NCBI GenBank assembly: GCA_030448185.1
Contig: JAUJNL010000001.1
Span: 62,001-126,000 of the forward strand
From: Cytophagales bacterium
GTDB taxonomy: Bacteria > Bacteroidota > Bacteroidia > Cytophagales > 172606-1
Length of the DNA stretch: 64,000 bases
Reading direction: 5' to 3'
Shown here: in pieces, positions 37,041-47,057 of the stretch
How the letters are laid out: every line of letters starts with the position of its first letter
How positions within the stretch are numbered: the first letter of the stretch is position 1
The notes under the pieces: model-generated
Databases searched by the model: none
What the model was told of the DNA's origin: nothing
Seen by the model: only the letters and a program-made list of their open reading frames with translations
Made by a program: the position numbers and the translations under genes

Positions 37041-37451
37041 ATGCTTGACATCACGCATATAGGAGTAAATGCTACCAAAGAGCACCAGCGGATCATCCGG
37101 AAACTAACGGCTGGCCTGGGGCTGTTATTCGTGGACGGGAAGATTGCGTATGAGCCTTTCCCCGAAGTGATGGTAGACGAAGCGCAAACCAGTCCAACGC
37201 CTGACGTACTTTTGTTCGATAATCAGTCGCAGCAGAACGTTGTGCTTATTGAGATAGCGGGAAAAGCGGGTGCGAAGAAAGATTTTGCGAAGGTGATAGA
37301 AGTATGTAACGATTATGAAATTGCCGAAGGCTTTGTATACGATTACATTTCCAAAAACTGGCGCAAATATAAGTATGGCGTCGGCGAGATGACGGACTGG
37401 CCTTCGTTCTGCGAGTCTATTGGGTACGATTTAAATGATTTTGTAAAGTAA
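37041..37451 (+). CDS. Uma2/PD-(D/E)XK nuclease-fold-like hypothetical protein inside the nuo operon
   Basis: 136 residues from ATG 37041 (an in-phase TTG six bases earlier is possible). The pattern TPDVLLFDNQ followed by VVLIEIAGKAGAKKDF resembles the D...ExK core of the Uma2/restriction-endonuclease-like fold. GEMTDWPSFCESIGYDLNDF ends the protein. It sits between nuoE and nuoF in the same direction with short gaps. No role in complex I is known. It could be a selfish or regulatory insertion. Confidence 0.55.
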   Translation: MLDITHIGVNATKEHQRIIRKLTAGLGLLFVDGKIAYEPFPEVMVDEAQTSPTPDVLLFDNQSQQNVVLIEIAGKAGAKKDFAKVIEVCNDYEIAEGFVYDYISKNWRKYKYGVGEMTDWPSFCESIGYDLNDFVK

Positions 37452-37496
37452 GACGATACTATAAATCAGCGGATGGGTTTAATCCGTGAATAACTA

Positions 37497-38834
37497 ATGG
37501 CTATAAAAATATTAACCGAACATATAAATAAACCGGGTATTGAGACTTTTGACGTGTACCGCTCAACCGGTGGCTACGCTGCCGTGGAGAAGGCTCTCAA
37601 AATGACACCCGAAGAAACCGTAGAAGAGGTAAAGAAATCGGGTTTGCGGGGCCGGGGCGGTGCTGGTTTCCCAGCGGGTATGAAGTGGAGTTTCCTCGCC
37701 AAGCCGGAAGGCAAGCCCCGTTATCTGGTTTGCAACGCGGACGAAAGTGAGCCGGGTACGTTTAAAGACCGTTACCTGATGGCAAATTCTCCCCATACGC
37801 TGATTGAAGGCATGATTGTATCCAGCTATGCCCTGGGTGCCAAAACGTCTTACATCTATGTACGGGGCGAAATGCTGTACGTCATTCGTATACTGGAAAA
37901 GGCAATTGCTGAGGCATACGCTAAAGGATTTTTAGGTAAGAATATATTGGGTACTGACTACTCGCTGGACTTGTATGTGCATCCGGGTGGAGGAGCTTAT
38001 ATCTGCGGAGAAGAAACGGCTTTGCTGGAATCGCTGGAAGGTAAGCGGGGCAATCCCCGGAATAAGCCGCCATTTCCGGCCGTATCCGGTTTGTACGCTT
38101 GCCCAACCGTGGTGAACAATGTCGAAACAATTTCGGCCGTATCCTGGATTATCAACAATGGTGGTGAAGAATATGCTAAAATTGGCATTGGCCGGAGTAC
38201 CGGAACCAAGCTGATTTCAGCCTGCGGAAACATTAATAAACCGGGTGTCTACGAAATTGAATTAGGCGTTCCGGTAGAAGAGTTTATTTATTCCGATGAA
38301 TACTGCGGAGGTATTGCGAAAGGTAAAAAACTGAAAGCTGTAGTGGCTGGTGGCTCTTCCGTGCCGATTCTACCGGCTAATCTGATCGTCAAAACGGCCA
38401 ATGGCGAATCCCGCCTGATGACGTACGAATCGTTGTCGGACGGAGGTTTTGCAACGGGTACCATGCTGGGGTCCGGTGGTTTTATCGTATTTGACGAAGA
38501 CCAGTGCATTGTCCGCAATACGTGGAATTTCAGCCGTTTTTATCACCATGAATCCTGCGGGCAATGCAGCCCCTGCCGGGAAGGAACCGGCTGGATGGAA
38601 AGAGTATTGCACCGGATTGAGTATGGCCACGGTCATACCCATGATATAGATTTGCTGGTGGACGTTGCCAAGAAGATTGAAGGTAATACGATTTGTCCGC
38701 TGGGTGATGCCGCCGCCTGGCCGGTCGGCAGTGCCATCCGTCACTTCCGGGATGAGTTCGAATGGCATATCAAGCATCCGCACGAAGCAACTAAAAAAGG
38801 CGCTGTGTACCGGCAAGAAGCGGTATTAGTGTAG
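37497..38834 (+). CDS. nuoF: NADH-quinone oxidoreductase subunit F
   Basis: 445 residues. It binds NADH and FMN and one [4Fe-4S] cluster. The glycine-rich NADH loop is [16 protein letters not shown]. The FMN region is [13 protein letters not shown] and [17 protein letters not shown]. Cluster ligands are in [16 protein letters not shown] plus the Cys of NTICPLGDA. It is the electron entry subunit. Confidence 0.97.
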   Translation: MAIKILTEHINKPGIETFDVYRSTGGYAAVEKALKMTPEETVEEVKKSGLRGRGGAGFPAGMKWSFLAKPEGKPRYLVCNADESEPGTFKDRYLMANSPHTLIEGMIVSSYALGAKTSYIYVRGEMLYVIRILEKAIAEAYAKGFLGKNILGTDYSLDLYVHPGGGAYICGEETALLESLEGKRGNPRNKPPFPAVSGLYACPTVVNNVETISAVSWIINNGGEEYAKIGIGRSTGTKLISACGNINKPGVYEIELGVPVEEFIYSDEYCGGIAKGKKLKAVVAGGSSVPILPANLIVKTANGESRLMTYESLSDGGFATGTMLGSGGFIVFDEDQCIVRNTWNFSRFYHHESCGQCSPCREGTGWMERVLHRIEYGHGHTHDIDLLVDVAKKIEGNTICPLGDAAAWPVGSAIRHFRDEFEWHIKHPHEATKKGAVYRQEAVLV

Positions 38835-38903
38835 TCTGAGAATAATATTAGATTTCAGACATAAGACGTTAGATAATAGATATTCATTAAACTCACTTTT
38901 CCG

Positions 38904-39134
38904 ATGAAAACCGATAAACAAATACATTTGCCAATTGTGGTAGAAATGGATGAAAACGGGGTTTTCATTGTGAGTTGCCCACTTTTCAAAGGTTGTCATA
39001 CCTATGGAAAAACCATTGACGAAGCGTTGGGTAATTTAAAGGAAGTAGTACAAATGTGTGTGGAAGAAGAGGGAGTAGAAACGCTGAATACGTATGTTGG
39101 ACTACGGGAAATAGCCCTTACCCTTCATGCCTAA
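38904..39134 (+). CDS. hicB: HicB-family antitoxin
   Basis: 76 residues of the short HicB fold: IVVEMDENGVFIVSCPLFKGCHTYGKTIDEALGNLKEVVQMCVEE. It overlaps the downstream HicA gene by eight bases. There is no separate DNA-binding tail. The pair lies between nuoF and nuoG, an unusual place for a toxin-antitoxin unit. Confidence 0.88.
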   Translation: MKTDKQIHLPIVVEMDENGVFIVSCPLFKGCHTYGKTIDEALGNLKEVVQMCVEEEGVETLNTYVGLREIALTLHA

Positions 39135-39312
39135 ACTGCCGATACTATCCGGAAAAGAATGGATTAAATTCTTGGAATGGCTGGGCTTTGTGGTAGTAAG
39201 AGTAAACGGCTCTCACCACCGGATGAAGTCAAAAGACGGTAGGGTAACAACCATACCTGTTCACGGAAATGAGGATTTACCCGTAAGACTGATGCGGAAA
39301 ATTATCCGGTAA
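39127..39312 (+). CDS. hicA: HicA-family toxin, C-terminus cut by an in-frame stop
   Basis: 61 residues: LSGKEWIKFLEWLGFVVVRVNGSHHRMKSKDGRVTTIPVH contains the catalytic His of the GSHHRM motif. After RLMRKIIR a TAA stops the frame at 39310-39312. The same phase continues with DLELSLEEFIELYSKFKS to a second stop at 39369, which is the expected HicA tail. So the last 18 residues are lost by a single stop codon. HicA toxins bind and cleave mRNA. Activity of the short form is uncertain. Confidence 0.8.
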   Translation: MPKLPILSGKEWIKFLEWLGFVVVRVNGSHHRMKSKDGRVTTIPVHGNEDLPVRLMRKIIR

Positions 39313-39400
39313 GATTTAGAGTTGAGTTTAGAAGAATTTATAGAATTATATTCCAAGTTCAAAAGCTAATTGTTTTGGAATTTTATTTTGAAGCATTGAT

Positions 39401-40453
39401 ATGGCTGACGAGAAAGTAATGTTTAAAGTAACAATAGATAATATAGAGGTAGAAGTAGAGCCGGGAACGACCATTTTACAGGCGGCCCGGAAGATCGGGG
39501 GAGATGTAGCTCCTCCGGCAATGTGCTACTATTCTACTTTGAAAGGAAGTGGCGGGAAGTGTCGGGCTTGTCTGGTAAAAGTGGCTGCGGGTTCGGCCAA
39601 AGACCCACGCCCCATGCCCAAACTGGTAGCTTCCTGCATTACGCCGGCACAGGATGGGATGGTAGTGCAAAACACGACTAATCCCGAAGTGCTGGAAACC
39701 CGCAAAGGAGTCGTGGAATTTCTGCTCATCAATCACCCATTGGACTGCCCCATTTGTGACCAGGCCGGGGAATGCAGCTTGCAGGATTTTGCCTACGAAC
39801 ACGGGGTATCCAATACCCGATACGAAGAAGAACGCCGCACGTTTGATAAAATAGATATTGGCCCGTACATCCAATTGCACATGACGCGATGCATTCTCTG
39901 CTACCGCTGCGTGTACACGGCTGATCAGCTAACCAACAAGCGGGTTCATGGGGTATTGGGAAGGGGCGATGCCTCCGAAATCAGTACATATATTGAGAAG
40001 GCCATTGACAACGACTTCTCCGGTAATGTAATTGATGTTTGCCCGGTAGGCGCTTTAACCGATAAAACCTTTCGTTTCAAGCAACGGGTGTGGTTCACCA
40101 AGCCGGTAGATGCCCATCGTGACTGCGAGAAGTGCTGCGGCAAGGTAGTATTGTGGTACCGCGGAGATGACGTACTGCGGGTAACGGCCCGTAAAAATGA
40201 GTGGAACGAGGTAAGTGAATTCATCTGCAATACCTGCCGCTTTGATAAGAAAAAGACCAGTGACTGGGTAATTGAAGGACCCCGTAAAATCGACGGCAAA
40301 TCGGTGATTTCGCAGAATCATTACGTGAAGAAAGAGGTGCCTGACTACATCTATAAAGTAGCCAGCACTTATAAGCCTATTGACGACCTGCCCAAGCAGT
40401 TGCCCGAAGGGGAAGCGCCAACGGCAGTAGACATGCGGATTCAGAAGAAGTAA
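39401..40453 (+). CDS. nuoG: NADH-quinone oxidoreductase subunit G, short form
   Basis: 350 residues, far shorter than the roughly 900 of E. coli NuoG. The ferredoxin-like domain has CYYSTLKGSGGKCRACLV for the [2Fe-2S] cluster. HPLDCPICDQAGECSLQDFAYEHG and MTRCILCYRCVY hold the ligands of two [4Fe-4S] clusters. A last Cys set (CEKCCGK, ICNTCRF) resembles the start of the molybdopterin oxidoreductase domain, but that domain is absent. This short form is known in Cytophagia. It links NuoF and NuoI electron transfer. Confidence 0.93.
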   Translation: MADEKVMFKVTIDNIEVEVEPGTTILQAARKIGGDVAPPAMCYYSTLKGSGGKCRACLVKVAAGSAKDPRPMPKLVASCITPAQDGMVVQNTTNPEVLETRKGVVEFLLINHPLDCPICDQAGECSLQDFAYEHGVSNTRYEEERRTFDKIDIGPYIQLHMTRCILCYRCVYTADQLTNKRVHGVLGRGDASEISTYIEKAIDNDFSGNVIDVCPVGALTDKTFRFKQRVWFTKPVDAHRDCEKCCGKVVLWYRGDDVLRVTARKNEWNEVSEFICNTCRFDKKKTSDWVIEGPRKIDGKSVISQNHYVKKEVPDYIYKVASTYKPIDDLPKQLPEGEAPTAVDMRIQKK

Positions 40454-40457
40454 CTTT

Positions 40458-40611
40458 TAGAAATGTTAAATTCTAAATGCTTAATGGTAAATGAAAATGA
40501 ATATCTGTTTGTTTCTCCTTTATTCATTAACAGTTAGCGAATAATATTCCTAAAAAATCAGAATTGAGAATTTAACATTCAACATTTAGCATCTTTAGCA
40601 TCTATAAATAT
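40458..40611. repeat. intergenic degenerate inverted repeat (stutter type)
   Basis: The left half (AAATGTTAAATTCTAAATGC, TTAATGGTAAATG) is mirrored by the right half (GAGAATTTAACATTCAAC, ATTTAGCATCTTTAGC). An imperfect long hairpin between nuoG and nuoH results. Confidence 0.55.
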
Positions 40612-40612
40612 C

Positions 40613-41773
40613 ATGGAGTTATCCATATTAATAGTTAAATCCCTTATCATTCTGGTCATTTTCGGCATTACCCTGCTGATTGCGACCTACTCTACCTACG
40701 CGGAACGCAAGGTGGCTGCTTTCCTGCAAGACCGTCCCGGTCCCAATCGGGCTGGTCCTTTTGGATTGCTGCAGCCTATTGCTGATGCTGGAAAAATGTT
40801 CTTCAAAGAAGAATTCATTCCGCGTCAGGCCAGTACCTGGCTGTTTATCCTGGGACCCTGTCTCGCCATGATTACGGCGCTAATGTCCAGTGCGGTGGTG
40901 CCTTTCGGTGATACGATTCTGGTAGATGGCAAAGAAGTAATGGTGCAGGGAATCGACGTAAATATAGGCTTGCTGTACGTATTTGGGGTAGTTTCGCTGG
41001 GTGTGTACGGCATTATGATTGGTGGTTGGGCTTCCAATAATAAGTTTTCCTTATTAGGGGCTATTCGGGCGGCTTCGCAGAACATCAGCTACGAGTTGGC
41101 AATGGGCCTTTCTATCATTGCCATTCTGATGATGTCGGGTTCACTGTCGCTGCGTACGATTGTAGAGCAGCAGCACGGTATGAACTGGAATATTCTCTAT
41201 CAGCCAGTAGGCTTTATCCTCTTCCTGACTTGCGCCTTTGCCGAGTGTAATCGTACACCATTTGACCTGCCAGAGTGCGAAACGGAACTGATTGGCGGCT
41301 ACCACACGGAGTACAGCAGTATGAAACTGGGCTTTTACCTGTTTGCCGAGTACATTAACATGTTTATTTCTTCCGCCGTGATCTCGACTTTATACTTTGG
41401 TGGTTACAACTACCCAGGTATGGATTGGGTGAGAGAAACCTTAACGGGCAGTTTAGGAGCTGTGGCAGGTCATAATGTCGCTACGCTGATTGGCACTATT
41501 GTTTTCTTTGGAAAAACGTTCTTCTTTATCTTCTTTTTCATGTGGGTTCGCTGGACGCTGCCTCGTTTCAGATACGACCAACTAATGAATTTAGGCTGGA
41601 AGAGCATGATACCCATTGCCATTCTGAACATATTGCTAACCGGTGCCGGTTTATTATTAAACACCAAATTGATGAGCTGGGTAATGGTGGTAATTATTGT
41701 ACTGGTGGTAGTAGTGCAGGGTGCCGTGGCCAATAAGAAGCGTGCCCAAACGCAAAGTTATTCAAAAGCCTAA
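40613..41773 (+). CDS. nuoH: NADH-quinone oxidoreductase subunit H
   Basis: 386 residues with about eight helices. YSTYAERKVAAFLQDRPGPNRAGPFGLLQPIADAGK is the conserved first loop at the quinone channel. FAECNRTPFDLPECETELIGGYHTEYS is the second conserved loop with the acidic residues. It anchors the peripheral arm to the membrane and forms part of the quinone tunnel. Confidence 0.97.
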   Translation: MELSILIVKSLIILVIFGITLLIATYSTYAERKVAAFLQDRPGPNRAGPFGLLQPIADAGKMFFKEEFIPRQASTWLFILGPCLAMITALMSSAVVPFGDTILVDGKEVMVQGIDVNIGLLYVFGVVSLGVYGIMIGGWASNNKFSLLGAIRAASQNISYELAMGLSIIAILMMSGSLSLRTIVEQQHGMNWNILYQPVGFILFLTCAFAECNRTPFDLPECETELIGGYHTEYSSMKLGFYLFAEYINMFISSAVISTLYFGGYNYPGMDWVRETLTGSLGAVAGHNVATLIGTIVFFGKTFFFIFFFMWVRWTLPRFRYDQLMNLGWKSMIPIAILNILLTGAGLLLNTKLMSWVMVVIIVLVVVVQGAVANKKRAQTQSYSKA

Positions 41774-41789
41774 TTTTCTTTGACTTATT

Positions 41790-42326
41790 ATGCAATTAAC
41801 CAATAGAGCGAGGAAAACTGATAAAAGCCCGATGACTCTGGCCGAGCGGCTGTATATACCCGCGATAGCCGGTGGACTCGGAACGACGATCAAACACTTC
41901 TTTCGCAAAAAACCAACCATTCAATATCCCGAGCAAAAACGGGAGTTCAGCCCCGTATTCCGCGGATTACACGTATTGAAGCGGGATGAACAGGGTCGTG
42001 AACGCTGTACGGCCTGCGGCTTGTGTGCGGTTGCCTGTCCGGCCGAAGCCATTACGATGACTGGTGCCGAACGCAAGAAAGGCGAGGAAAACCTGTACCG
42101 GGAAGAAAAGTATGCGGCCGTATATGAGATTAATATGCTCCGCTGCATTTTCTGCGGTTTGTGCGAAGAGGCTTGCCCAAAGGCCGCCATTTTCCTGCAA
42201 CCCGATAAAGTAGCTCCGGCCTTCTTTGAGCGGGATGAAGTAATCTTCGGCAAAGACCGATTGGTAGAAAAGATGGATGACCGGGCCTCTACCGGTATTG
42301 AAAAATATACGGGTGTTAAATCGTGA
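41790..42326 (+). CDS. nuoI: NADH-quinone oxidoreductase subunit I
   Basis: 178 residues. Two [4Fe-4S] motifs: CTACGLCAVACPAEAI and CIFCGLCEEACPKAAI. The N-terminal amphipathic part (IKHFFRKKPTIQYPEQKREF) is normal. It carries electrons toward NuoB. It begins 16 bases after nuoH. Confidence 0.96.
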   Translation: MQLTNRARKTDKSPMTLAERLYIPAIAGGLGTTIKHFFRKKPTIQYPEQKREFSPVFRGLHVLKRDEQGRERCTACGLCAVACPAEAITMTGAERKKGEENLYREEKYAAVYEINMLRCIFCGLCEEACPKAAIFLQPDKVAPAFFERDEVIFGKDRLVEKMDDRASTGIEKYTGVKS

Positions 42327-42373
42327 TTGGTACATGAGATAATGTCTGTTTGTTATTAGCAGACATCTAAAAC

Positions 42374-42467
42374 CGTCATTGCGAGGAACGAAGCAATCTC
42401 GACACGCTAACGGTCGGAAATCTTGCCGGTAGCTCCGAAAAAGATTGCTTCGTTCCTCGCAATGACG
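42374..42467. repeat. REP-like palindromic element, copy 1
   Basis: 94 bp with perfect 26-base inverted arms beginning CGTCATTGCGAGGAACGAAG. It lies between nuoI and nuoJ. The arms recur at 54265-54400 with a longer centre. This arm sequence is widespread in bacterial genomes as an intergenic repeat. Confidence 0.85.
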
Positions 42468-42495
42468 AATACATAGTTTATAAAATATAACCTCA

Positions 42496-43007
42496 ATGGC
42501 GGATAAAACTTTCTACTTCCTTACTTTTCTAACCCTTCTATTTGCGCTGCTGGTGGTCTTCTCTAAAAACCCCGTTTACAGCGTATTGTACCTGATTCTC
42601 ACAATTTTCTGCCTTTCCGGACATTATCTTCTGCTCAATGCCCAGTTTCTGTTTGCGGTAAACATAATTGTCTACGCTGGGGCCATTATGGTACTATTCC
42701 TGTTTGTGATTATGTTCCTGAACTTGCGGGAGGATGCTGAACCGCAGAAAAGTACGGCCAGTAAACTAGCCGCGGTAGTAGCTGGAGGTATGCTGCTGGT
42801 CGTTATGGTTGCAGCCCTGAGACGCGTTGATGCCGGTTCATACAACCCTGCGACTTATAATTCCCAGATTGGCCTGGTAGAGAATCTAGGTAAGGTTTTT
42901 TTAGGGACTTTCTGCTGCCGTTTGAACTGGCTTCGATCTTGTTCCTAGTGGCAATGGTGGGAGCCGTAATGTTAGGAAAACGGGAAGCAGGCGAAAGGAA
43001 CTTCTGA
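42496..43007 (+). pseudogene. nuoJ: NADH-quinone oxidoreductase subunit J, one frameshift
   Basis: The frame codes normally to about 42900 with five membrane segments (FYFLTFLTLLFALLVVF, VNIIVYAGAIMVLFLFVIMF). A T run at 42897-42901 appears one base short. After restoring phase the tail reads RDFLLPFELASILFLVAMVGA and ends KREAGERNF at 43007, the normal NuoJ end. It is an antiporter-like membrane subunit interface of complex I. Sequencing error is the likeliest cause. Confidence 0.9.
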
Positions 43008-43017
43008 GAAACTAAGC

Positions 43018-43051
43018 AAACCTCGTGAGAATCAGCTTCACGAGGTTTTTT
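43018..43051 (+). terminator. terminator inside the nuo cluster, between nuoJ and nuoK
   Basis: AACCTCGTGA pairs with TCACGAGGTT over a short loop and is followed by a T run. It would end or attenuate transcription before nuoK. Confidence 0.75.
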
Positions 43052-43145
43052 ATTTAGATAAAATAATCACTTACCAGCACAAAAAGTTACTGCCTGCCTT
43101 TCGGATTTGCGTGCAAATTCATCCGGGCAATTACAAAAGTTTGAA

Positions 43146-43153
43146 TAACTTTG
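43146..43153 (+). promoter_or_regulatory. candidate -7 box for nuoK-N
   Basis: TAACTTTG fits TAnnTTTG and lies 40 bases before the nuoK ATG, just after the internal terminator. This suggests a second transcription start for nuoK-L-M-N. The -33 box is not clear. Confidence 0.4.
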
Positions 43154-43192
43154 GCCGCTTTTTCGGAGTAATTCTTTATAGAAATTCAACGC

Positions 43193-43522
43193 ATGGAAGA
43201 AATACCGGGTGTTATTCGAACCATTCCCCTCAATCACTACATCTTTTTCAGCACGGCGCTTTTTGTTATCGGAATTGTAGGTGTACTTGTCCGCCGTAAT
43301 GCCCTCATCATTTTCATGTCTGTGGAACTAATGTTGAATGCCGTTAACCTGTTATTAACTGCCTTCTCTGCTTACCGTTCCGATGCCTCCGGACAGGTAT
43401 TCGTATTCTTTATCATGGCCGTTGCCGCAGCGGAGGTTTCGGTCGGTTTAGCCATTATCGTGATGATTTACCGGAATAACCGAAGTGTAGATATTGGCAT
43501 TCTGAACCGTCTTAAATGGTAG
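43193..43522 (+). CDS. nuoK: NADH-quinone oxidoreductase subunit K
   Basis: 109 residues, three helices. ALIIFMSVELMLNAVNLLLTAFS carries the conserved Glu of helix two. FFIMAVAAAEVSVGLAIIVMIYR carries the Glu in helix three. It is a proton-path subunit of the membrane arm. Confidence 0.96.
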   Translation: MEEIPGVIRTIPLNHYIFFSTALFVIGIVGVLVRRNALIIFMSVELMLNAVNLLLTAFSAYRSDASGQVFVFFIMAVAAAEVSVGLAIIVMIYRNNRSVDIGILNRLKW

Positions 43523-43651
43523 TAGATAACTTAGAGCTTTTTAACGAACCCTAAAGCTTTTACGCACTACTCCAACATACAAGTTAGGATACTTTATTTA
43601 AGAGTCAATTTTCAACTCATACGCCTATCCGCAAATTAGCACATCAACAAC

Positions 43652-45596
43652 ATGGCTGATTCTTCGCAATACACACTTATTTGTCTGCTTATTCCCCTAA
43701 TTCCGCTAATCGGGTTTATTATTAACGGGTTAGGATTCCGGCACTTGCCTAAGGGATCCGTAGGAATTATTGGATCACTGGCAGCCATTGCTTCCTTTGT
43801 ACTGTCTTTGGTATTGTTCAATGGTTTTTTGAGTGGCGGCAGCAAGCCTATTACAGTCAGTTACTTTGACTGGATCAGCGCCGGTGACCTGCGCATTTCC
43901 TTCTCTTTTCTAATTGACCAGTTGTCGCTGCTAATGCTGATGATTATTACGGGAGTTGGTTCACTCATTCATATCTATTCCATCGGTTACATGAAGCATG
44001 ATGAAGGCTTTGGGAAGTTTTTCGCTTTCCTGAATCTTTTTCTGTTTTCGATGCTACTGCTGGTAATGGGTTCCAACTATCCCATGATGTTTATTGGCTG
44101 GGAAGGAGTTGGCTTATGCTCCTTCCTGCTGATTGGTTTCTGGAATAAGAATCCCAATTACAACCTGGCGGCCCGGAAGGCTTTCGTCATGAACCGCATT
44201 GGCGACTTAGGCTTCCTGCTGGGCATTTTCATGATTTTTCTGCATTTAGAAGTGTAGAATACAGTGAAGTTTTTGCCAAGGCCGCGGATACCTTTGGCAT
44301 CAATGATACCGCCGTAGTCGCCATTACCCTGTTGCTTTTTGTGGGCGCTATGGGTAAAAGTGCCCAAATTCCACTCTATACCTGGTTGCCGGATGCTATG
44401 GCCGGTCCAACACCGGTGTCGGCCCTGATTCACGCGGCAACGATGGTAACGGCGGGTATTTATATGGTAATTCGTTCCAACGTACTGTTCACTTTAGCCC
44501 CAACTACCCTGGAAGTAATTGCGGTGATTGGGTTAGCTACGGCATTGCTGGCGGCTACCATCGGCATCTTCCAGAATGATATTAAGAAAGTATTGGCTTA
44601 TTCTACAGTCAGTCAGTTAGGATATATGTTCCTGGGGCTGGGCGTGATGGCGTATTCTTCCTCCATGTTCCACGTCATTACCCATGCTTTCTTTAAAGCC
44701 CTGCTTTTCCTTGGGCCGGCAGCGTAATCCACGCGATGAGTAATGAGCAAGACGTTCGGAGCATGGGTGGTCTGCGCAAATATTTGCCTGTTACCTTCCT
44801 TACCTTCCTGATTGCAACGATTGCTATTGCCGGTATTCCTCCGTTTGCGGGTTTCTTCTCCAAGGATGAGATTCTAATGCACGTATACGAACACAGCCCA
44901 ATTATGTGGGTACTGGCCGTAATTGGTTCGATGATGACTTCCTTCTACATGTTCCGCCTGTTGTTTCTGACTTTCTCCGGCAGTTTCCGGGGAACACACG
45001 AACAGAAACATCACCTGCACGAGTCTCCGGCTTCTATGACTATTCCACTGATTGTACTGGCTATTCTTTCAGCAGCTGGCGGTTTCATTGGCATTCCGGA
45101 GGCTTTAGGCGGTCACAACTGGCTGAGTAATTTTATGAGTCCGCTCTATGACTTATCCCGGCGGGTTCGTCCGGAATCTTTCGGCGAAACGCATCTTTCT
45201 CATTCTACGGAATATATGCTGATGGGTGTATCGGTAGGAGCTGCCTTAATTGCATTAGTCATTGCCTTCGTGCTATACGTGAGCCGCAAATCGGTTCCGG
45301 CGCCGGAGGGAGAACGACTGCCTGCTCTGCAAAACCTGGTATACAACAAGTACTACATCGACGAATTATATAACAACCTGATTGTAAAACCCCTGATGCT
45401 GCTGGGTGACTTCCTGTACGGGGTGTTCGAATTCTTTGTGATTGACCTGATTGTCAATGGGGTGGGCAAAGCCGTACAGGCATTTAGTGGCGTAGTACGG
45501 CGGTTACAAACGGGGGCCATCGGGTTTTATATCTTTGCTATGGTGATTGGCATTGTCGTACTCCTGTTGTTCAATTTCAGAGGCTTTATTCTTTAA
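43652..45596 (+). pseudogene. nuoL: NADH-quinone oxidoreductase subunit L, two frameshifts
   Basis: About 648 codons over three phases, the normal NuoL length. Part one (43652-44257) has FLIDQLSLLMLMIITGVGSLIHIYSIGYM and WEGVGLCSFLLIGFW. A T missing near 44246 shifts the frame. Part two has [35 protein letters not shown], with the pumping-channel Lys residues. A G missing near 44715 shifts it again. Part three (44736-45596) includes GIPPFAGFFSKDEIL and the C-terminal lateral helix region. It is a proton-pumping subunit. Homopolymer sites and otherwise perfect conservation suggest sequencing error. Confidence 0.92.
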
Positions 45597-45601
45597 GATA
45601 C

Positions 45602-47056
45602 ATGATTACGATATTTCTGATTGCGTTTCCGATTGTAGCCGGCCTGATCACTTTACTGCTGAAGGGGGAAACGGTAAAGCGGTTTGCCTTTCTGCTTTCG
45701 TTAGTTGAGTTGGTCGCTACCCTCTATGCCGTTTCTCAATTTAATCCGGCAGGGATTAACCCCGCTTTGGCCTTCAGTTATCCCTGGATTGAATCGTTAG
45801 GTATTTCTTTTTCAGGAAATATAGATGGAATCAGCCTGCTGCTGGTGATTCTGACTACGTTGCTGGTTCCGGTTATTATCCTGTCTACATTTGGCCGGTC
45901 CTATGCAAATCCTTCTGCTTTCTACGCCTTAATTCTATTTATGGAAGCGGGACTGGTAGGCGTGTTCACTGCTACGGATGCTTTTCTGTTTTACTTGTTC
46001 TGGGAGGCCGCTCTAATTCCGGTTTACTTCCTGGCTGGCGTTTGGGGTGGTGAAAGGAGAATAGCCGTTACGTTTAAATTCTTCATTTATACCATATTCG
46101 GCAGCTTGTTTATGCTGCTGGCTATGACCTACCTCTATTTCCAGACGCCAGGAACGCATTCCTCCAGCCTGGAAGCTTTTTACGCCCTGGACCTGACTAC
46201 TGGTACGCAAGCGTGGTTATTCTGGGCTTTGTTTATTGCTTTTGCGATTAAAATGCCAGTTTTCCCCTTCCATACCTGGCAACCGGATACCTACGCGGAA
46301 TCTCCTACTCCGGCAACCATGTTGTTAGCGGGTATTATGCTGAAAATGGGAATTTATGGCGTAATTCGTTGGCTGTTACCGGTAGTTCCGGCAGGAGTAG
46401 CCCAGTGGGGGACCACTGCTATTATTCTGTCGGTCATCGGCATTGTATATGGTTCAATCATTGCCATCCGGCAGCGTGACATTAAGCGGATTCTGGCTTA
46501 TTCTTCTTTTGCCCACGTAGGATTAATGTCCGCCGGAGTCTTCTCCTTAAGCACGGAAGGAATGCAGGGAGCCGTGGTGCAAATGCTGGCTCACGGAGTT
46601 AACGTAGTGGGCTTGTTCTTTATCGCTGAAATCATTGGGCGCCGCATTAATACCCGTGAACTGGCCCAAATGGGGGGAATTACGCAGAATGCTCCAAGTC
46701 TGACCGTGTTTTTCATGATCTTGCTGCTGGGTAGCGTTGCCCTACCTTTGACCAATGGTTTTGTTGGTGAGTTTCTGTTGTTGTACGGGGTGTTTACCTT
46801 CAATCCGTGGTACGCAGCCGTAGCCGGACTAACCATTATTTTAAGCGCCGTGTATATGCTCCGCTTGTTTCAGGGCACGATGTTCGGCGAACAAAATGAA
46901 CTGACAGCTGGGATGAGTGATTTGACGTTAACCGAAAAAATCGCCCTGTTTCCGCTGGCATTCATGGTCTTCTGGATTGGAATGTATCCGGCTCCGTTCC
47001 TGAAACTGACTGAGCCAGCCGTGCAGAACCTATTGCAACAGGTAGTGCAGCAGTAG
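45602..47056 (+). CDS. nuoM: NADH-quinone oxidoreductase subunit M
   Basis: 484 residues, intact, about 14 helices. FLFYLFWEAALIPVYFLAGVWGG has the conserved Glu. FAIKMPVFPFHTWQPDTYAESPTPATMLLAGIMLKMGIYG has the Lys and His of the proton path. KRILAYSSFAHVGLMSAG is also conserved. It is an antiporter-like proton pump subunit, starting five bases after nuoL. Confidence 0.97.
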   Translation: MITIFLIAFPIVAGLITLLLKGETVKRFAFLLSLVELVATLYAVSQFNPAGINPALAFSYPWIESLGISFSGNIDGISLLLVILTTLLVPVIILSTFGRSYANPSAFYALILFMEAGLVGVFTATDAFLFYLFWEAALIPVYFLAGVWGGERRIAVTFKFFIYTIFGSLFMLLAMTYLYFQTPGTHSSSLEAFYALDLTTGTQAWLFWALFIAFAIKMPVFPFHTWQPDTYAESPTPATMLLAGIMLKMGIYGVIRWLLPVVPAGVAQWGTTAIILSVIGIVYGSIIAIRQRDIKRILAYSSFAHVGLMSAGVFSLSTEGMQGAVVQMLAHGVNVVGLFFIAEIIGRRINTRELAQMGGITQNAPSLTVFFMILLLGSVALPLTNGFVGEFLLLYGVFTFNPWYAAVAGLTIILSAVYMLRLFQGTMFGEQNELTAGMSDLTLTEKIALFPLAFMVFWIGMYPAPFLKLTEPAVQNLLQQVVQQ

Positions 47057-47057
47057 A

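Noticed and set aside
39401-40453. NuoG looks truncated by mutation
   Set aside because: The frame ends cleanly after the iron-sulfur part and nuoH follows. A short NuoG is normal in Cytophagia.
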